Source: PFJX01 sp038215555 (GTDB lineage Bacteria; Pseudomonadota; Gammaproteobacteria; Burkholderiales; Thiobacillaceae). Taken from it: DNA of 22,143 nt. A program made the position numbers and the translations under genes. The stretch covers positions 1 to 22,143 of the forward strand of contig JBBQQT010000045.1 of NCBI GenBank assembly GCA_038215555.1, in the 5' to 3' direction. Shown one piece after another: positions 13,269-21,524 of this stretch (positions are counted from its first letter, which is position 1; each line of letters starts with the position of its first letter). The notes beneath the pieces are model-generated. The model was not told where the DNA came from and ran no database searches. It worked only from the letters and a program-made list of their open reading frames with translations.

Positions 13269-15676
13269 TACGCGCCGAATACCAGCTTCGCGACATCCTT
13301 GTAATGCTTGACGAAGCTGACCGACAGGCCGGCTTTGACGTAATCCGGCAAGCGTTCGAAATCGGGCTGATTGGCGTTGGGCAAAATCAGTTCGTGGATG
13401 CCGACGCGCTTGGCTGCGATGACTTTTTCGCGGATGCCGCCCACCGGCAGCACTTGCCCGGTCAGGGTCAGTTCGCCGGTCATCGCCAGCGGCCGGCAGA
13501 TCTTCTCGTTACGCGCCAGTGAAAGCAGCGCGGTTGCCATGGTGATGCCGGCCGAGGGACCGTCTTTCGGCGTGGCGCCTTCAGGCACATGCAGGTGGAC
13601 GAAAGCTTCATCGAAAAACTTGTCGTCGGCCTTGTACATCTTGAGATGGCTGGAAATGTAGCTGTAAGCAATCTCGGCGGATTCCTTCATCACATCGCCC
13701 AGCTTGCCGGTGAGCTTGAAACCGCGATTCAGCGTATGCACCTTGGTCGCCTCGATGGTCAACGTGGCGCCGCCCAGCGCGGTCCAGGCGAGACCGGTCA
13801 CAACACCGATGCCGGCCTGCAGCTTTTCCGGGATGTAGGGCGGCTCATTGATGTAATCGGCCAGATTATCGGCCGTGACGTGCAGTTTCTCGGCCTCCTT
13901 GCGCACAATCTTGACCACGCTTTTGCGGATCACCTTGCCCAGGTTCATTTCCAGTTGCCGCACGCCGGCTTCGCGCGCATAGCCTTCGACAATGCGCCGG
14001 ACGGCCGCTTCGGTGATCGAAACCTGGCCGCGTTTGAGGCCGGCTTTCTTGATTTGCTTGGGCCAGAGATGGTGTTTGGCGATAGCCAGCTTTTCTTCCA
14101 TCAGGTAGCCGGACAGACGGATTACCTCCATGCGGTCGAGCAAGGGAGCAGGAATCGTGTCGAACTGATTGGCGGTACAAATGAACAGTGTTTTCGACAG
14201 ATCGAAACGCACATCGAGGTAATGGTCGAGAAATTCCGAGTTCTGCTCAGGGTCGAGCACTTCCAGCAACGCCGAAGCCGGATCGCCCTGATAGCTGGCG
14301 CCGATCTTGTCGACTTCATCGAGCATGATCACCGGATTCTGCGATTCGACTTCCTTGATCGCCTGGATGAACTTGCCCGGCATAGCCCCGATATAGGTGC
14401 GACGGTGGCCCTTGATTTCGGCCTCGTCGCGCATGCCGCCGACCGAAAAACGGTAGAACTTGCGGCCCAGCGCGCGCGCCACCGAACGGCCAATGGAAGT
14501 CTTGCCGACGCCGGGCGGACCAACCAGCAGCAGAATCGAACCCGCTACTTCGCCTTTCAGCGTGCCGACGGCGAGGAATTCGATGATGCGTTCCTTGACG
14601 TCGTCGAGGCCATCATGGTCGGCATCGAGAATCTTGCGCGCGCGCACCAGATCGAGTTTGTCCTTGGTGAACTTGCCCCAGGGCAGGTTGGTCAGCCAGT
14701 CCAGATAGTTGCGGGTGACGGTGTATTCCGGCGAGCCATGTTCGAGGCCGGACAGCTTGTCCATTTCCTCGCCGATCTTCTTCTCGGCGTGCGGAGGCAG
14801 CGTCAGCTTCTTCAGACGGCCGCGATAAAGCTCCAGATCGGCGGTGCGATCGTCCTTGGCGATGCCGAGCTCCTTCTGGATCGCCTTCAGTTGTTCGCGC
14901 AGAAAGAATTCCCGCTGCTGCTGGGTCATCTTTTCTTCGACTTTCTCCTGGATGTGGCTTTGCAACTTGGCCACTTCCAGTTCCTTCTTGATCAGCAACA
15001 GCACCTTCTGCATGCGCTTGCGCAGGTTCAGCGCTTCCAGCACCTCCTGCAATTTCTCCTTTGGCGCGGTGGTCAGGCTGGCGGCAAAGTCGGCCAGCAA
15101 CGCCGGTTCATTGGGCGAGAAACGGTTGAGAAAGAACTTGAGTTCTTCGCTGTACAGCGGGTTCAGCGGCAGCAAGTCCTTGATCGAATTGATGATCGCC
15201 AGCGCATACGCCTTGATCTCTTCGCCGCTGGTGGCCTGCCGTGTCTCGGCGGGATATTCGACGCGGGCGAAATACGGCGCTTTGCCGGAAAGCCATTCGG
15301 CGACCTTGAAGCGGGTGATGCCTTCGGCGATGAACTGGATCTTGCCGTCCGAACGCATCGGATGATGCATGCGCACCAGCGTGCCGGTGCCGTAGAAATC
15401 TTCCGGCCGCGCGTCATCCGAAATATCGCCATGCACCATGACCAGGCCAACCAGATGATGGCCGGCATCGCCGATCCGCTTCACCGTCTCCGCCCACGGC
15501 CCTTCATTCATGATCAGCGGCAGGGTCTGCGCCGGGAAAAACGGTTTCTCGGTCAGCGGCAGGATGTAGATCGTCGCCGGCAAGGTTTGCGCCGGCAGAT
15601 TCGGGGTCGCTGCTGCGCCGTCCGGTTCGCCCGGTTTGACTAATTCGCCTTCAAGCGTGTCTAGATCTTCATTCAT
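13268..15676 (-). CDS. lon: Lon protease (LonA, ATP-dependent)
   Basis: This 802-residue cytoplasmic protease degrades misfolded and regulatory proteins. The N-terminal substrate-recognition domain (about 35-230) is followed by a coiled-coil stretch (about 225-275), then the AAA+ module with Walker A GPPGVGKTS (386-394) and Walker B VIMLDEVDK (449-457), and the protease domain with catalytic Ser708 in PKDGPSAG and Lys751 in GGIREKVIAAKR. The length is close to the usual 780-810. The first 35 residues are a low-complexity acidic tail. The ATG at 15676 has a GACGGAA-type ribosome site. Upstream lie three CTTGAA motifs, suggesting heat-shock control. A coupled unknown gene follows. Confidence 0.97.
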   Translation of the reverse strand: MNEDLDTLEGELVKPGEPDGAAATPNLPAQTLPATIYILPLTEKPFFPAQTLPLIMNEGPWAETVKRIGDAGHHLVGLVMVHGDISDDARPEDFYGTGTLVRMHHPMRSDGKIQFIAEGITRFKVAEWLSGKAPYFARVEYPAETRQATSGEEIKAYALAIINSIKDLLPLNPLYSEELKFFLNRFSPNEPALLADFAASLTTAPKEKLQEVLEALNLRKRMQKVLLLIKKELEVAKLQSHIQEKVEEKMTQQQREFFLREQLKAIQKELGIAKDDRTADLELYRGRLKKLTLPPHAEKKIGEEMDKLSGLEHGSPEYTVTRNYLDWLTNLPWGKFTKDKLDLVRARKILDADHDGLDDVKERIIEFLAVGTLKGEVAGSILLLVGPPGVGKTSIGRSVARALGRKFYRFSVGGMRDEAEIKGHRRTYIGAMPGKFIQAIKEVESQNPVIMLDEVDKIGASYQGDPASALLEVLDPEQNSEFLDHYLDVRFDLSKTLFICTANQFDTIPAPLLDRMEVIRLSGYLMEEKLAIAKHHLWPKQIKKAGLKRGQVSITEAAVRRIVEGYAREAGVRQLEMNLGKVIRKSVVKIVRKEAEKLHVTADNLADYINEPPYIPEKLQAGIGVVTGLAWTALGGATLTIEATKVHTLNRGFKLTGKLGDVMKESAEIAYSYISSHLKMYKADDKFFDEAFVHLHVPEGATPKDGPSAGITMATALLSLARNEKICRPLAMTGELTLTGQVLPVGGIREKVIAAKRVGIHELILPNANQPDFERLPDYVKAGLSVSFVKHYKDVAKLVFGA

Positions 15677-15715
15677 GGAATATTTCCGTCAGCAAGTCGA
15701 TAACTTGGTGCGGCC

Positions 15716-15743
15716 AGGATGCGAGATTTCAAGATCGTTCAAG
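15716..15743 (-). promoter_or_regulatory. Candidate sigma32-type promoter of lon
   Basis: On the minus strand CTTGAA (15738-15743) is followed after 14 bp by CGCATCCT (15716-15723), a partial match to the CTTGAAA / CCCCATnT heat-shock consensus. lon is a classical heat-shock gene. The -10 is imperfect, so this is only a candidate. Confidence 0.35.
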
Positions 15744-15758
15744 ATCGTTCAAGATCGA
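15728..15758. repeat. Tandem 10-bp repeat upstream of lon
   Basis: The unit TTCAAGATCG (minus strand CGATCTTGAA) is repeated three times without gaps at 15728-15757. Each copy contains a CTTGAA on the lon coding strand. It lies 52-82 bp before the lon start codon. Confidence 0.75.
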
Positions 15759-15822
15759 CAACCATTTTTCCCAACCCGGCCTTGCCACCACCCGCCCACC
15801 CGAACCAGGCTGGTTTTCAAAC

Positions 15823-15841
15823 ACGCTGACGCGGTCAGCGT
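15823..15841 (-). terminator. Hairpin after trpS, possible terminator
   Basis: ACGCTGAC (15823-15830), GCG, then GTCAGCGT (15834-15841) form a perfect 8-bp stem six bases past the trpS stop codon. On the minus strand it is followed by GTTTGAAAA, a weak T tract, so termination may be partial or factor-assisted. Confidence 0.45.
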
Positions 15842-15846
15842 TTGCA

Positions 15847-17049
15847 TCAGCCGTAATTCAACCCCATCGATTCGCGCACATCGCGCATGGTCTCACGCGC
15901 CAGATCGCGCGCTTTCTCGCAGCCATCGGCGATGATGTTTTTCACCGTATCCGGATCTTCGGTATAAGCGCGGGCGCGCTCCTGGATTGGCGCCAATTCC
16001 TTCAGAACCGCATCGATCACCGGCTGTTTGCAATCCAGGCAGCCGATGCCGGCGCTGGTGCAGCCCTGTACCACCCAATTCTTCACATCGTCGCCGCTGT
16101 AAACCTGATGCAGTTGCCAAACCGGACAGTTGTCGGGTGAACCCGTGTCGGTACGGCGCACGCGCGCCGGGTCGGTCGGCATGGTGCGGATTTTCCTGGT
16201 CACCGCTTCCGGTTCTTCCCGCATCGAAATGGTGTTGTTGTACGACTTGGACATTTTCTGACCGTCCAGACCCGGCATTTTCGAGGCTTCGGTGAGCAAG
16301 GCTTGCGGTTCGGTCAGGATCATCTTGCCGCCGCCTTCGAGAAAACCGTAGAGCCGTTCCTTGTCGCCTAGCGACAGATTCTGGGTTTCGCCGAGCATTG
16401 CGCGGGCGGATTCGAGCGCCTCGTCATCGCCTTCCTGCTGATAGCGGGTGCGCAGTTCCTGATACAGCTTGGCTTTCTTGCCACCGAGCTTTTTCACCGC
16501 GCTTTCGGCCTTTTCTTCGTAGCCGAGTTCCTTGCCGTAAAGATGGTTGAAGCGACGTGCGATCTCGCGCGAGAACTCGATATGCGGCACCTGATCCTCG
16601 CCCACCGGCACCTGGTTGGCGCGGTAAATCAGGATGTCTGCGCTTTGCAGCAGCGGGTAGCCGAGGAAGCCGTAGGTCGAAAGATCCTTCTCGGTCAGCT
16701 TTTCCTGCTGATCCTTGTAGGTCGGCACCCGTTCCAGCCAGCCCAGCGGCGTCATCATCGACAGCAGCAGATGCAGTTCGGCGTGCTCGATCACCTGCGA
16801 CTGGATGAACAAGGTGGATTTGGAAGGATCGACACCAGCCGCCAGCCAGTCGATGACCATCTCCCAGGTCGCCTGTTCGATGCCGAGCGGATTGTCGTAA
16901 TGCGTGGTCAACGCGTGCCAGTCGGCGACGAAAAACAGGCACTCGTATTCATGTTGCAGCCTGATCCAGTTTTTCAGGACGCCGTGGTAGTGACCAAGGT
17001 GCAAGCTGCCAGTGGGGCGCATGCCGGAGAGAACGCGATCTGCGTACAT
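15847..17049 (-). CDS. trpS: Tryptophanyl-tRNA synthetase with four-cysteine (Fe-S type) motif
   Basis: It charges tRNA-Trp with tryptophan. This 400-residue class I synthetase has the HIGH-type motif HLGH (17-20) and KMSKS (265-269). It is longer than the roughly 330-residue E. coli form because of a charged insertion of about 60 residues (about 175-240) before KMSKS. The C-terminal domain carries Cys308, Cys330, Cys337 and Cys340, spaced C-x21-C-x6-C-x2-C; Thermotoga TrpRS binds a [4Fe-4S] cluster with C-x22-C-x6-C-x2-C, in a very similar sequence context (VQGCTSAGIGCLDCK here). The start is ATG 17049, which puts the catalytic MYADRVLSGMRPTGS at the N-terminus; a longer open frame overlaps the M50 gene. 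It lies 11 bp after that gene, in one operon. Confidence 0.96.
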   Translation of the reverse strand: MYADRVLSGMRPTGSLHLGHYHGVLKNWIRLQHEYECLFFVADWHALTTHYDNPLGIEQATWEMVIDWLAAGVDPSKSTLFIQSQVIEHAELHLLLSMMTPLGWLERVPTYKDQQEKLTEKDLSTYGFLGYPLLQSADILIYRANQVPVGEDQVPHIEFSREIARRFNHLYGKELGYEEKAESAVKKLGGKKAKLYQELRTRYQQEGDDEALESARAMLGETQNLSLGDKERLYGFLEGGGKMILTEPQALLTEASKMPGLDGQKMSKSYNNTISMREEPEAVTRKIRTMPTDPARVRRTDTGSPDNCPVWQLHQVYSGDDVKNWVVQGCTSAGIGCLDCKQPVIDAVLKELAPIQERARAYTEDPDTVKNIIADGCEKARDLARETMRDVRESMGLNYG

Positions 17050-17060
17050 GGAGTTTTCCG

Positions 17061-17765
17061 TCAGTTCAAAACAATTTGGATAAGGGCGAGAAGTTCGACC
17101 GGATTGATGCCGAAGATGAACGCCGCCAGTTGAATAATCGACTGGATCAGCGGCCACATGAAGACGCCAAGCAACCCCATGAACATCAAGCCGAGCAGGA
17201 TGAAGATGCCGTAGGGCTCGATGCGCGCCAGGTTGTAGGCCAGGTTGCTCGGCAACAGACTGACTGCAATGCGGCCGCCATCCAGCGGCGGCAAGGGAAT
17301 CAGGTTAAGTGCCATCAAAACCGCATTGATGAAAATGCCCGCTGCGCCCATCAACGCCAGGGGCATCGCAAAGACGCTGCCAGGCATGGCGAATGCCAGT
17401 TTGATCAAACCGGCCCAGATTAGCGCCATCAACAGATTGGCGCCAGGACCAGCGGCGGCAACCCAGAGCATGTCCTGCTTGGGGCGGCGCAAGTTATTGA
17501 AATTGACCGGCACCGGCTTCGCCCAGCCAAACAGAATGCCGGCGCCGCCAGTCAGTTTGGAAATCACCAGAATGGTCAACGGCACGATCAGCGTGCCGAC
17601 CAGATCGAAGTGGCGAATCGGGTTCAGGCTGATGCGGCCTTGCGATTCAGCCGTGCGATCGCCAAAGCGCAAAGCGGCGTAACCATGTGCAGCTTCATGC
17701 AAGGTGATCGCAAAAATCACCGGTAAAGCAAAGACAGCAACCTTTTGTATTAGATTAAGTTCCAA
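17061..17765 (-). CDS. Site-2 protease-like M50 membrane metalloprotease
   Basis: This 234-residue integral membrane protein of the M50 family has the zinc-binding motif HEAAH (His23, Glu24, His27) in the first segment and the third ligand Asp162 in PLPPLDGGR. There are about five to six membrane segments and no PDZ domain, so it is the small, YwhC-like type and not RseP. Its substrate is unknown. The frame starts at a TTG (17763-17765) preceded by AGAGAG on the minus strand; this start gives the expected N-terminus for the family. It lies between yciO and trpS in a compact same-strand group, an arrangement I associate with betaproteobacteria. Confidence 0.92.
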   Translation of the reverse strand: MELNLIQKVAVFALPVIFAITLHEAAHGYAALRFGDRTAESQGRISLNPIRHFDLVGTLIVPLTILVISKLTGGAGILFGWAKPVPVNFNNLRRPKQDMLWVAAAGPGANLLMALIWAGLIKLAFAMPGSVFAMPLALMGAAGIFINAVLMALNLIPLPPLDGGRIAVSLLPSNLAYNLARIEPYGIFILLGLMFMGLLGVFMWPLIQSIIQLAAFIFGINPVELLALIQIVLN

Positions 17766-17792
17766 TTATTACTCTCTGTTTGTAATAAGTAT

Positions 17793-18419
17793 TTATTCAA
17801 ATCCTAGGCGTCGAACATCACCCGTTCCAGCGCGAATCAACTCGGGTGCGGCGCCGGTTAAATCGACCACGGTGGTCGATTCAATCCCGCAGAATCCGCT
17901 ATCAAGCATGACATTGATCCGGTTGCCGAGGCGTTCCAGAATATCTTCCGGGTCGTTCAACGGATACTCGTCTCCTGGCAATTGCAGCGTCATCGACAGA
18001 ATCGGTTCATCCAGTTCAGCCAGCAACATCGCCACCACCGCATGTTCCGGCACGCGCAAACCGATCGTGCTGCGCTTCGGATGCTGCAATCGGCGCGGCA
18101 CTTCCTTGGTGGCTTCGAGAATGAAGGTGTAGCCGCCCGGCGTCACCGACTTGAGCATCCGATATTGTTTGTTATCCACCAGCGCAAAACGCGAGATTTC
18201 AGATAAATCACGGCAGATCAGGGTAAACAGGTGTTTGTCGTCGACGCCGCGTATTGCACGAATGCGTTCCATGCCTTCCTTGTTGCCGATCATGCAGCCA
18301 ATGGCGTAGCAAGAATCGGTTGGATAAACCATGACGCCGCCTGACTTGAGCAGTTTCACCGCCTCGCGGATCAGTCGGTGCTGCGGGTTATCGGGGTGCA
18401 AATAAAAATGTTGGCTCAT
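17793..18419 (-). CDS. yciO: YciO-type Sua5/YrdC/YwlC family protein
   Basis: This 208-residue single-domain member of the YrdC/Sua5 fold has GGVMVYPTDSCYAIGC (about 28-43), KHLFTLICRDLSEIS, and PGGYTFILEATKEVPRRL followed by TIGLRVPEH as the nucleotide- and RNA-binding core. YrdC/TsaC makes threonylcarbamoyl-AMP for tRNA t6A. YciO is a paralogue with weak or alternative activity, and its position next to rnm (yciV) as in E. coli favours YciO over TsaC. The start is ATG 18419, 13 bp after the rnm stop; the M50 gene follows after 27 bp. Confidence 0.93.
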   Translation of the reverse strand: MSQHFYLHPDNPQHRLIREAVKLLKSGGVMVYPTDSCYAIGCMIGNKEGMERIRAIRGVDDKHLFTLICRDLSEISRFALVDNKQYRMLKSVTPGGYTFILEATKEVPRRLQHPKRSTIGLRVPEHAVVAMLLAELDEPILSMTLQLPGDEYPLNDPEDILERLGNRINVMLDSGFCGIESTTVVDLTGAAPELIRAGTGDVRRLGFE

Positions 18420-18432
18420 AAATGTATCGGGT

Positions 18433-19266
18433 TCAATTCCAGGCGTGCCAGATGGGTCTGCAACGCTCTGGCAGCGCGGTCAAGCGGCCTAATTCACGAC
18501 CGCCTTCGCCAGGCGCGTGAAAATCCGAGCCGATTGACGCCATCAGGTCAAATTCAACCGCCAGTGCGGCGTACTGCGGCACTTGTTCAGCGGTATGGCT
18601 GCCAGTGATGACTTCAATACCGCCCCCACCGAGATGTTTGAATTCACTCAGCAGCAGGCGCATTTTTTCGCTGCCGATCTGATACCGCCCGGGATGCGCC
18701 AACACCGCAACACCGCCGGCGGCGTGTATCCAGGTCAGCGCGTTTTCCAGGCTGGCCCATTCGTGCGAAACATAGCCTGGCTTGCCCTTGACCAGAAATT
18801 TCTTGAAAACCGCCTTCATGTTTTTAGCCACGCCGCTTTCGATCATGAAACGAGCGAAATGCGTGCGGCTGATCAATTCCTTGTTTTCCGCCAACGCGCA
18901 AGCACCTTCAAAAGCGCCAGCGATGCCGATTTTGGCCAACTCGTCACCGATTCGCCGCGCCCGCTCGTTGCGTCCGCCACGATTGCGCGCCAGGCCATGC
19001 ACCAGTACCGGGTCAAGTGGATCGAAGTTCAAACCGACGACATGCAGTGTCACATTGCCCCAGGTCACCGAGATTTCGACCCCGTTGATCAAGCGCAAGC
19101 CAAACTCCTTGGCGGCTTCTGCGGCTTCCGCCTGCCCACTCAACTCATCGTGATCGGTCAGCGCCAGCACATCGACGCCATGCGCTTTGGCGCGCTGCAC
19201 CAGCTCACGCGGTGAAAGCACGCCATCGGAGGCGGTAGAGTGGCAATGAAGGTCGTAAATAGTCAT
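18433..19266 (-). CDS. rnm: PHP-domain RNase AM / 3',5'-nucleotide phosphatase
   Basis: This 277-residue PHP-family metalloenzyme is related to E. coli YciV (RNase AM), a 5'-3' exonuclease that trims short RNA and rRNA 5' ends, and to 3',5'-nucleoside bisphosphate phosphatases. Metal ligands visible are DLHCHS (His7, His9), Asp14, TDHD (38-40), Glu64 in GVEIS, His75 in LHVVG, then ISRTHFAR, AHPGRY and GSDFHAPG near the C-terminus. It is followed by yciO, as in E. coli. The frame is open from a TTG at 19269, but ATG 19266 is the more likely start. It is divergent from yciB across about 150 bp. Confidence 0.93.
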   Translation of the reverse strand: MTIYDLHCHSTASDGVLSPRELVQRAKAHGVDVLALTDHDELSGQAEAAEAAKEFGLRLINGVEISVTWGNVTLHVVGLNFDPLDPVLVHGLARNRGGRNERARRIGDELAKIGIAGAFEGACALAENKELISRTHFARFMIESGVAKNMKAVFKKFLVKGKPGYVSHEWASLENALTWIHAAGGVAVLAHPGRYQIGSEKMRLLLSEFKHLGGGGIEVITGSHTAEQVPQYAALAVEFDLMASIGSDFHAPGEGGRELGRLTALPERCRPIWHAWN

Positions 19267-19415
19267 CAAACTAAGTTCACCCGGGAGTTGAGTTAGCAGC
19301 GCTTTAAGTGGTGTTATTAGTAATGTTATGAGGCGTCCAGGTTGAGCCCATGGCGGGAATCATAGCAAAATGCCTGCCGCCCTTCCCTTCTGGAGACCGT
19401 TACGACGGCACCGCA

Positions 19416-20021
19416 GTGAAAATTCTTTTCGATCTTTTCCCCATCATTCTGTTTTTTGCCGCCTATCAATATGGCGCCTCGCATCCGGAAAATGCCACCG
19501 ATTGGCTGGCGGCACTCGGCATCGTGCTTGAAAGCAATGACAAACCGGGTGTTTTCCTGGCCACTGTCGTCGCCATTGCCGCCACCTTCATCCAGCTCGC
19601 CTGGGCCTGGATCAAGTACCGCAAGATCGACACCATGCTCTGGGTTTCGCTTGGCCTGATCGTGGTTTTTGGCGGTGCCACCTTGTTTTTGCACGATGAG
19701 GCCTTCATTAAATGGAAGCCGACCGTGCTGTATTGGCTGTTCGCCTTATCGCTCGGACTGGCGCCCATGTTGTTCGAACGCAATTTGATCCGCCTGATGA
19801 TGGAAAAGAATGTGCAATTGCCGGATGCGATCTGGACCCGCTTGAATCTGGCCTGGGCCGCATTCTTTACCTTGATGGGCGTGGCCAATCTCTGGGTAGC
19901 GATGAATTATTCGACTGACGCCTGGGTCAATTTCAAGATGTTCGGCTCAATCGGTCTGATGCTTGTTTTCATCATCGGACAAACGGTTTATTTGTCGCGC
20001 CATATCAAGGAAGAACCATGA
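19416..20021 (+). CDS. yciB: Inner-membrane protein YciB (IspZ / septation protein A family)
   Basis: This 201-residue polytopic membrane protein begins VKILFDLFPIILFFAAYQYG (GTG start), the conserved family N-terminus. About five further hydrophobic segments follow (PGVFLATVVAIAATFIQLAW, TMLWVSLGLIVVFGGATLFL, TVLYWLFALSLGLAPML and two at the end). YciB acts in envelope maintenance and cell elongation/septation. The alternative ATG at 19350 would add a hydrophilic extension not usual in the family, so I prefer GTG 19416, although no strong ribosome site lies before it. Its stop overlaps the yciI start by ATGA. Confidence 0.9.
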   Translation: MKILFDLFPIILFFAAYQYGASHPENATDWLAALGIVLESNDKPGVFLATVVAIAATFIQLAWAWIKYRKIDTMLWVSLGLIVVFGGATLFLHDEAFIKWKPTVLYWLFALSLGLAPMLFERNLIRLMMEKNVQLPDAIWTRLNLAWAAFFTLMGVANLWVAMNYSTDAWVNFKMFGSIGLMLVFIIGQTVYLSRHIKEEP

Positions 20022-20323
20022 ATCTGTTTTATGCCATTGAAGGAATTGATGTCCCGGATAGTCTGGACAAACGATCAAGCGCGCGGCCGGCGCATCTGGC
20101 TCGGCTCAATCAATTGAAAGATGAAGGCCGCCTGCTGCTGGCCGGACCCTACCCCGCCATCGACAGCCCGGACCCCGGTCCGGCCGGCTTCAGCGGCAGC
20201 CTGATCGTCGCCGCTTTCGAAAGCCTGCAAGCTGCGCAAACCTGGGCCGATGCTGACCCCTATTTGGCTGCCGGGGTGTACGCCCGGGTCAGCGTCAAAC
20301 CGTTCAAAAAGGTACTGCCATGA
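20018..20323 (+). CDS. yciI: YciI family protein
   Basis: This 101-residue protein of the dimeric alpha/beta ferredoxin-like YciI family is very close to E. coli YciI: RPAHLARLNQLKDEGRLLLA, GPYPAIDSPDPGPAGFSGS, then TWADADPYLAAGVYARVSVK. The conserved His and Asp (HL and ADPY) form the presumed active site, but the physiological reaction is not established. It overlaps yciB upstream and the BolA-like gene downstream by ATGA, so the three are translationally coupled. Confidence 0.95.
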   Translation: MNLFYAIEGIDVPDSLDKRSSARPAHLARLNQLKDEGRLLLAGPYPAIDSPDPGPAGFSGSLIVAAFESLQAAQTWADADPYLAAGVYARVSVKPFKKVLP

Positions 20324-20586
20324 ATGACACCATTGCCGAAATCAAATCGCGTCTGGCCGTACTCGCACCGGAAAACATCGAAATCATCGACGAATCAGCC
20401 CAGCACGCCGGCCACGCTGGCGCTCGTTCCGGCGGCGGCCATTATCAGTTGACGATCATTGCACCGACTTTCCAGGGCCAGAACATCGTCGCTCGCCATC
20501 GCGCCATCTATCAAGCGCTGGGGGATTTGATGCAAACCCGCGTCCACGCATTGTCGATTACCGCTTATTCTCCGGAAGAACTTTGA
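20320..20586 (+). CDS. BolA/IbaG family protein
   Basis: This 88-residue BolA-fold protein contains ENIEIIDESAQHAGHAGARS followed by GGHYQLTIIAPTFQGQNIVA, and the C-terminal helix RHRAIYQALGDLM then VHALSITAYSPEEL. BolA proteins partner with monothiol glutaredoxins in iron-sulfur trafficking and affect morphology and envelope genes. The conserved His in the RHR segment is a typical cluster ligand. The protein is shorter than BolA proper and its placement with yciB/yciI recurs in betaproteobacteria. It ends the overlapped trio; the ppiC-like gene starts 70 bp later. Confidence 0.94.
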   Translation: MNDTIAEIKSRLAVLAPENIEIIDESAQHAGHAGARSGGGHYQLTIIAPTFQGQNIVARHRAIYQALGDLMQTRVHALSITAYSPEEL

Positions 20587-20656
20587 TTTCGCCTGGCCGG
20601 GAACTCACTTGTATTCTTCAAACCTAATTTTCCCTTGTTGATAACCTGGAATTGCA

Positions 20657-21499
20657 ATGAAACTGAAACTTCTGATCGCTGTTCTGACCGCCAGTATTGG
20701 TCTGATTCCCCAAGCCGCCACCGCCGCCGATGAGGCATCCACGAAGGCAACCGAGAATGCCGCGACTACGTCAGCGAACAAACCGCTGGCTGTGGTCAAC
20801 GGCGTTGCCTTGCCCCAGATATTCGCCAACTTTGTCCGTCAAGGGCGGATGAGTCGGAATAGCCCGCCGGAAACTTTGACCGAGGAATCGATTCGGGAAG
20901 CGGTTATCGCCGCTGAACTGATGTCGCAGGAAGCGGTTCGCAAAGGTCTGGCGAATGGGCCGACGCTGCAGGCGGCGATGGAATTCCAGAAAAAGGAATT
21001 GTTGAGCAAGGCGCTGATCGAAGAATTTGTCCGCAACAATCCCATCCAGGAAGAAGCCGTCAAGGTCGAATATGACAAAGCCAAAGCCAAAGCCGGCAGC
21101 ACCGAATACCGTCCTCGCCATATTCTGCTGAACACTGAGAAAGAGGCGAATGCGGTCATCACCAAGCTCACTACCGGCAAGAAAAAGGCCAAGTTCGAAG
21201 ACCTGGCCAAGACCGAGTCCAAGGACAGCTCAGCCGGCAACGGCGGCGATCTGGGCTGGGTGCTCCCCGCCAATCTGGTGCCCGAGTTCGCCGAGGCGAT
21301 GACCAAATTGAAAGCCGGCGACATCAGCAAAAAACCGGTGCAAACCAAATTCGGCTGGCATGTCATTCGTATGGAAGAAATCCGCAGCCTGGATTTCCCC
21401 GAGTACGACAAGTTGAAAGAGCGTATCGCCAATCAGATGCAGCAACTGCAATTGCGCAAGTATGTTGTCGAGTTGCGCACGGGAGCCAAGATCGAATAA
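20657..21499 (+). CDS. Periplasmic parvulin-type peptidyl-prolyl isomerase (PpiC/SurA-like)
   Basis: This 280-residue exported chaperone/isomerase has a clear Sec signal (MKLKLLIAVLTASIGLIPQA, cut after about ATA at 21-23). A low-complexity Ala/Thr linker, an N-terminal SurA-like helical region (about 45-140) and one parvulin domain (about 152-245) follow: RPRHILLNTEKEA, FEDLAKTESKDSSAGNGGDL, GWVLPANLVPEFAEAM and KFGWHVIRMEEIR. It assists folding of outer-membrane or periplasmic proteins. The signal end lacks a lipobox, so it is probably soluble. It follows the yciB-yciI-bolA trio and is bounded downstream by strong hairpins. Confidence 0.94.
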   Translation: MKLKLLIAVLTASIGLIPQAATAADEASTKATENAATTSANKPLAVVNGVALPQIFANFVRQGRMSRNSPPETLTEESIREAVIAAELMSQEAVRKGLANGPTLQAAMEFQKKELLSKALIEEFVRNNPIQEEAVKVEYDKAKAKAGSTEYRPRHILLNTEKEANAVITKLTTGKKKAKFEDLAKTESKDSSAGNGGDLGWVLPANLVPEFAEAMTKLKAGDISKKPVQTKFGWHVIRMEEIRSLDFPEYDKLKERIANQMQQLQLRKYVVELRTGAKIE

Positions 21500-21500
21500 G

Positions 21501-21517
21501 ACTCGGCGATTCCGAGT
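21501..21517 (+). other. Short hairpin just after the ppiC-like gene
   Basis: ACTCGG (21501-21506), five bases, then CCGAGT (21512-21517), a perfect 6-bp stem directly after the stop codon and just before the stronger terminator hairpin. It may assist termination or stabilise the mRNA 3' end. Confidence 0.45.
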
Positions 21518-21524
21518 GCATAGC

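Noticed and set aside
13589..15643. 684-residue plus-strand open frame antisense to lon
   Set aside because: It is a shadow frame over a fully conserved lon gene on the other strand, with His/Gln/Arg-rich composition typical of antisense reading in GC-rich DNA and no recognisable domain.
15728..15758. CRISPR-like array
   Set aside because: The units are 10 bp, contiguous and without spacers; this is a simple tandem repeat. No CRISPR array or cas gene is seen in the window.
16424..16942. Alternate-frame ORFs inside trpS
   Set aside because: Frame-shifted shadows of trpS with no family motifs.
19350..19415. Longer yciB start at ATG 19350
   Set aside because: It adds 22 residues not seen at the usual YciB N-terminus, which begins with the KILFDLFPIILFF segment; the GTG at 19416 fits better, though this is not certain.
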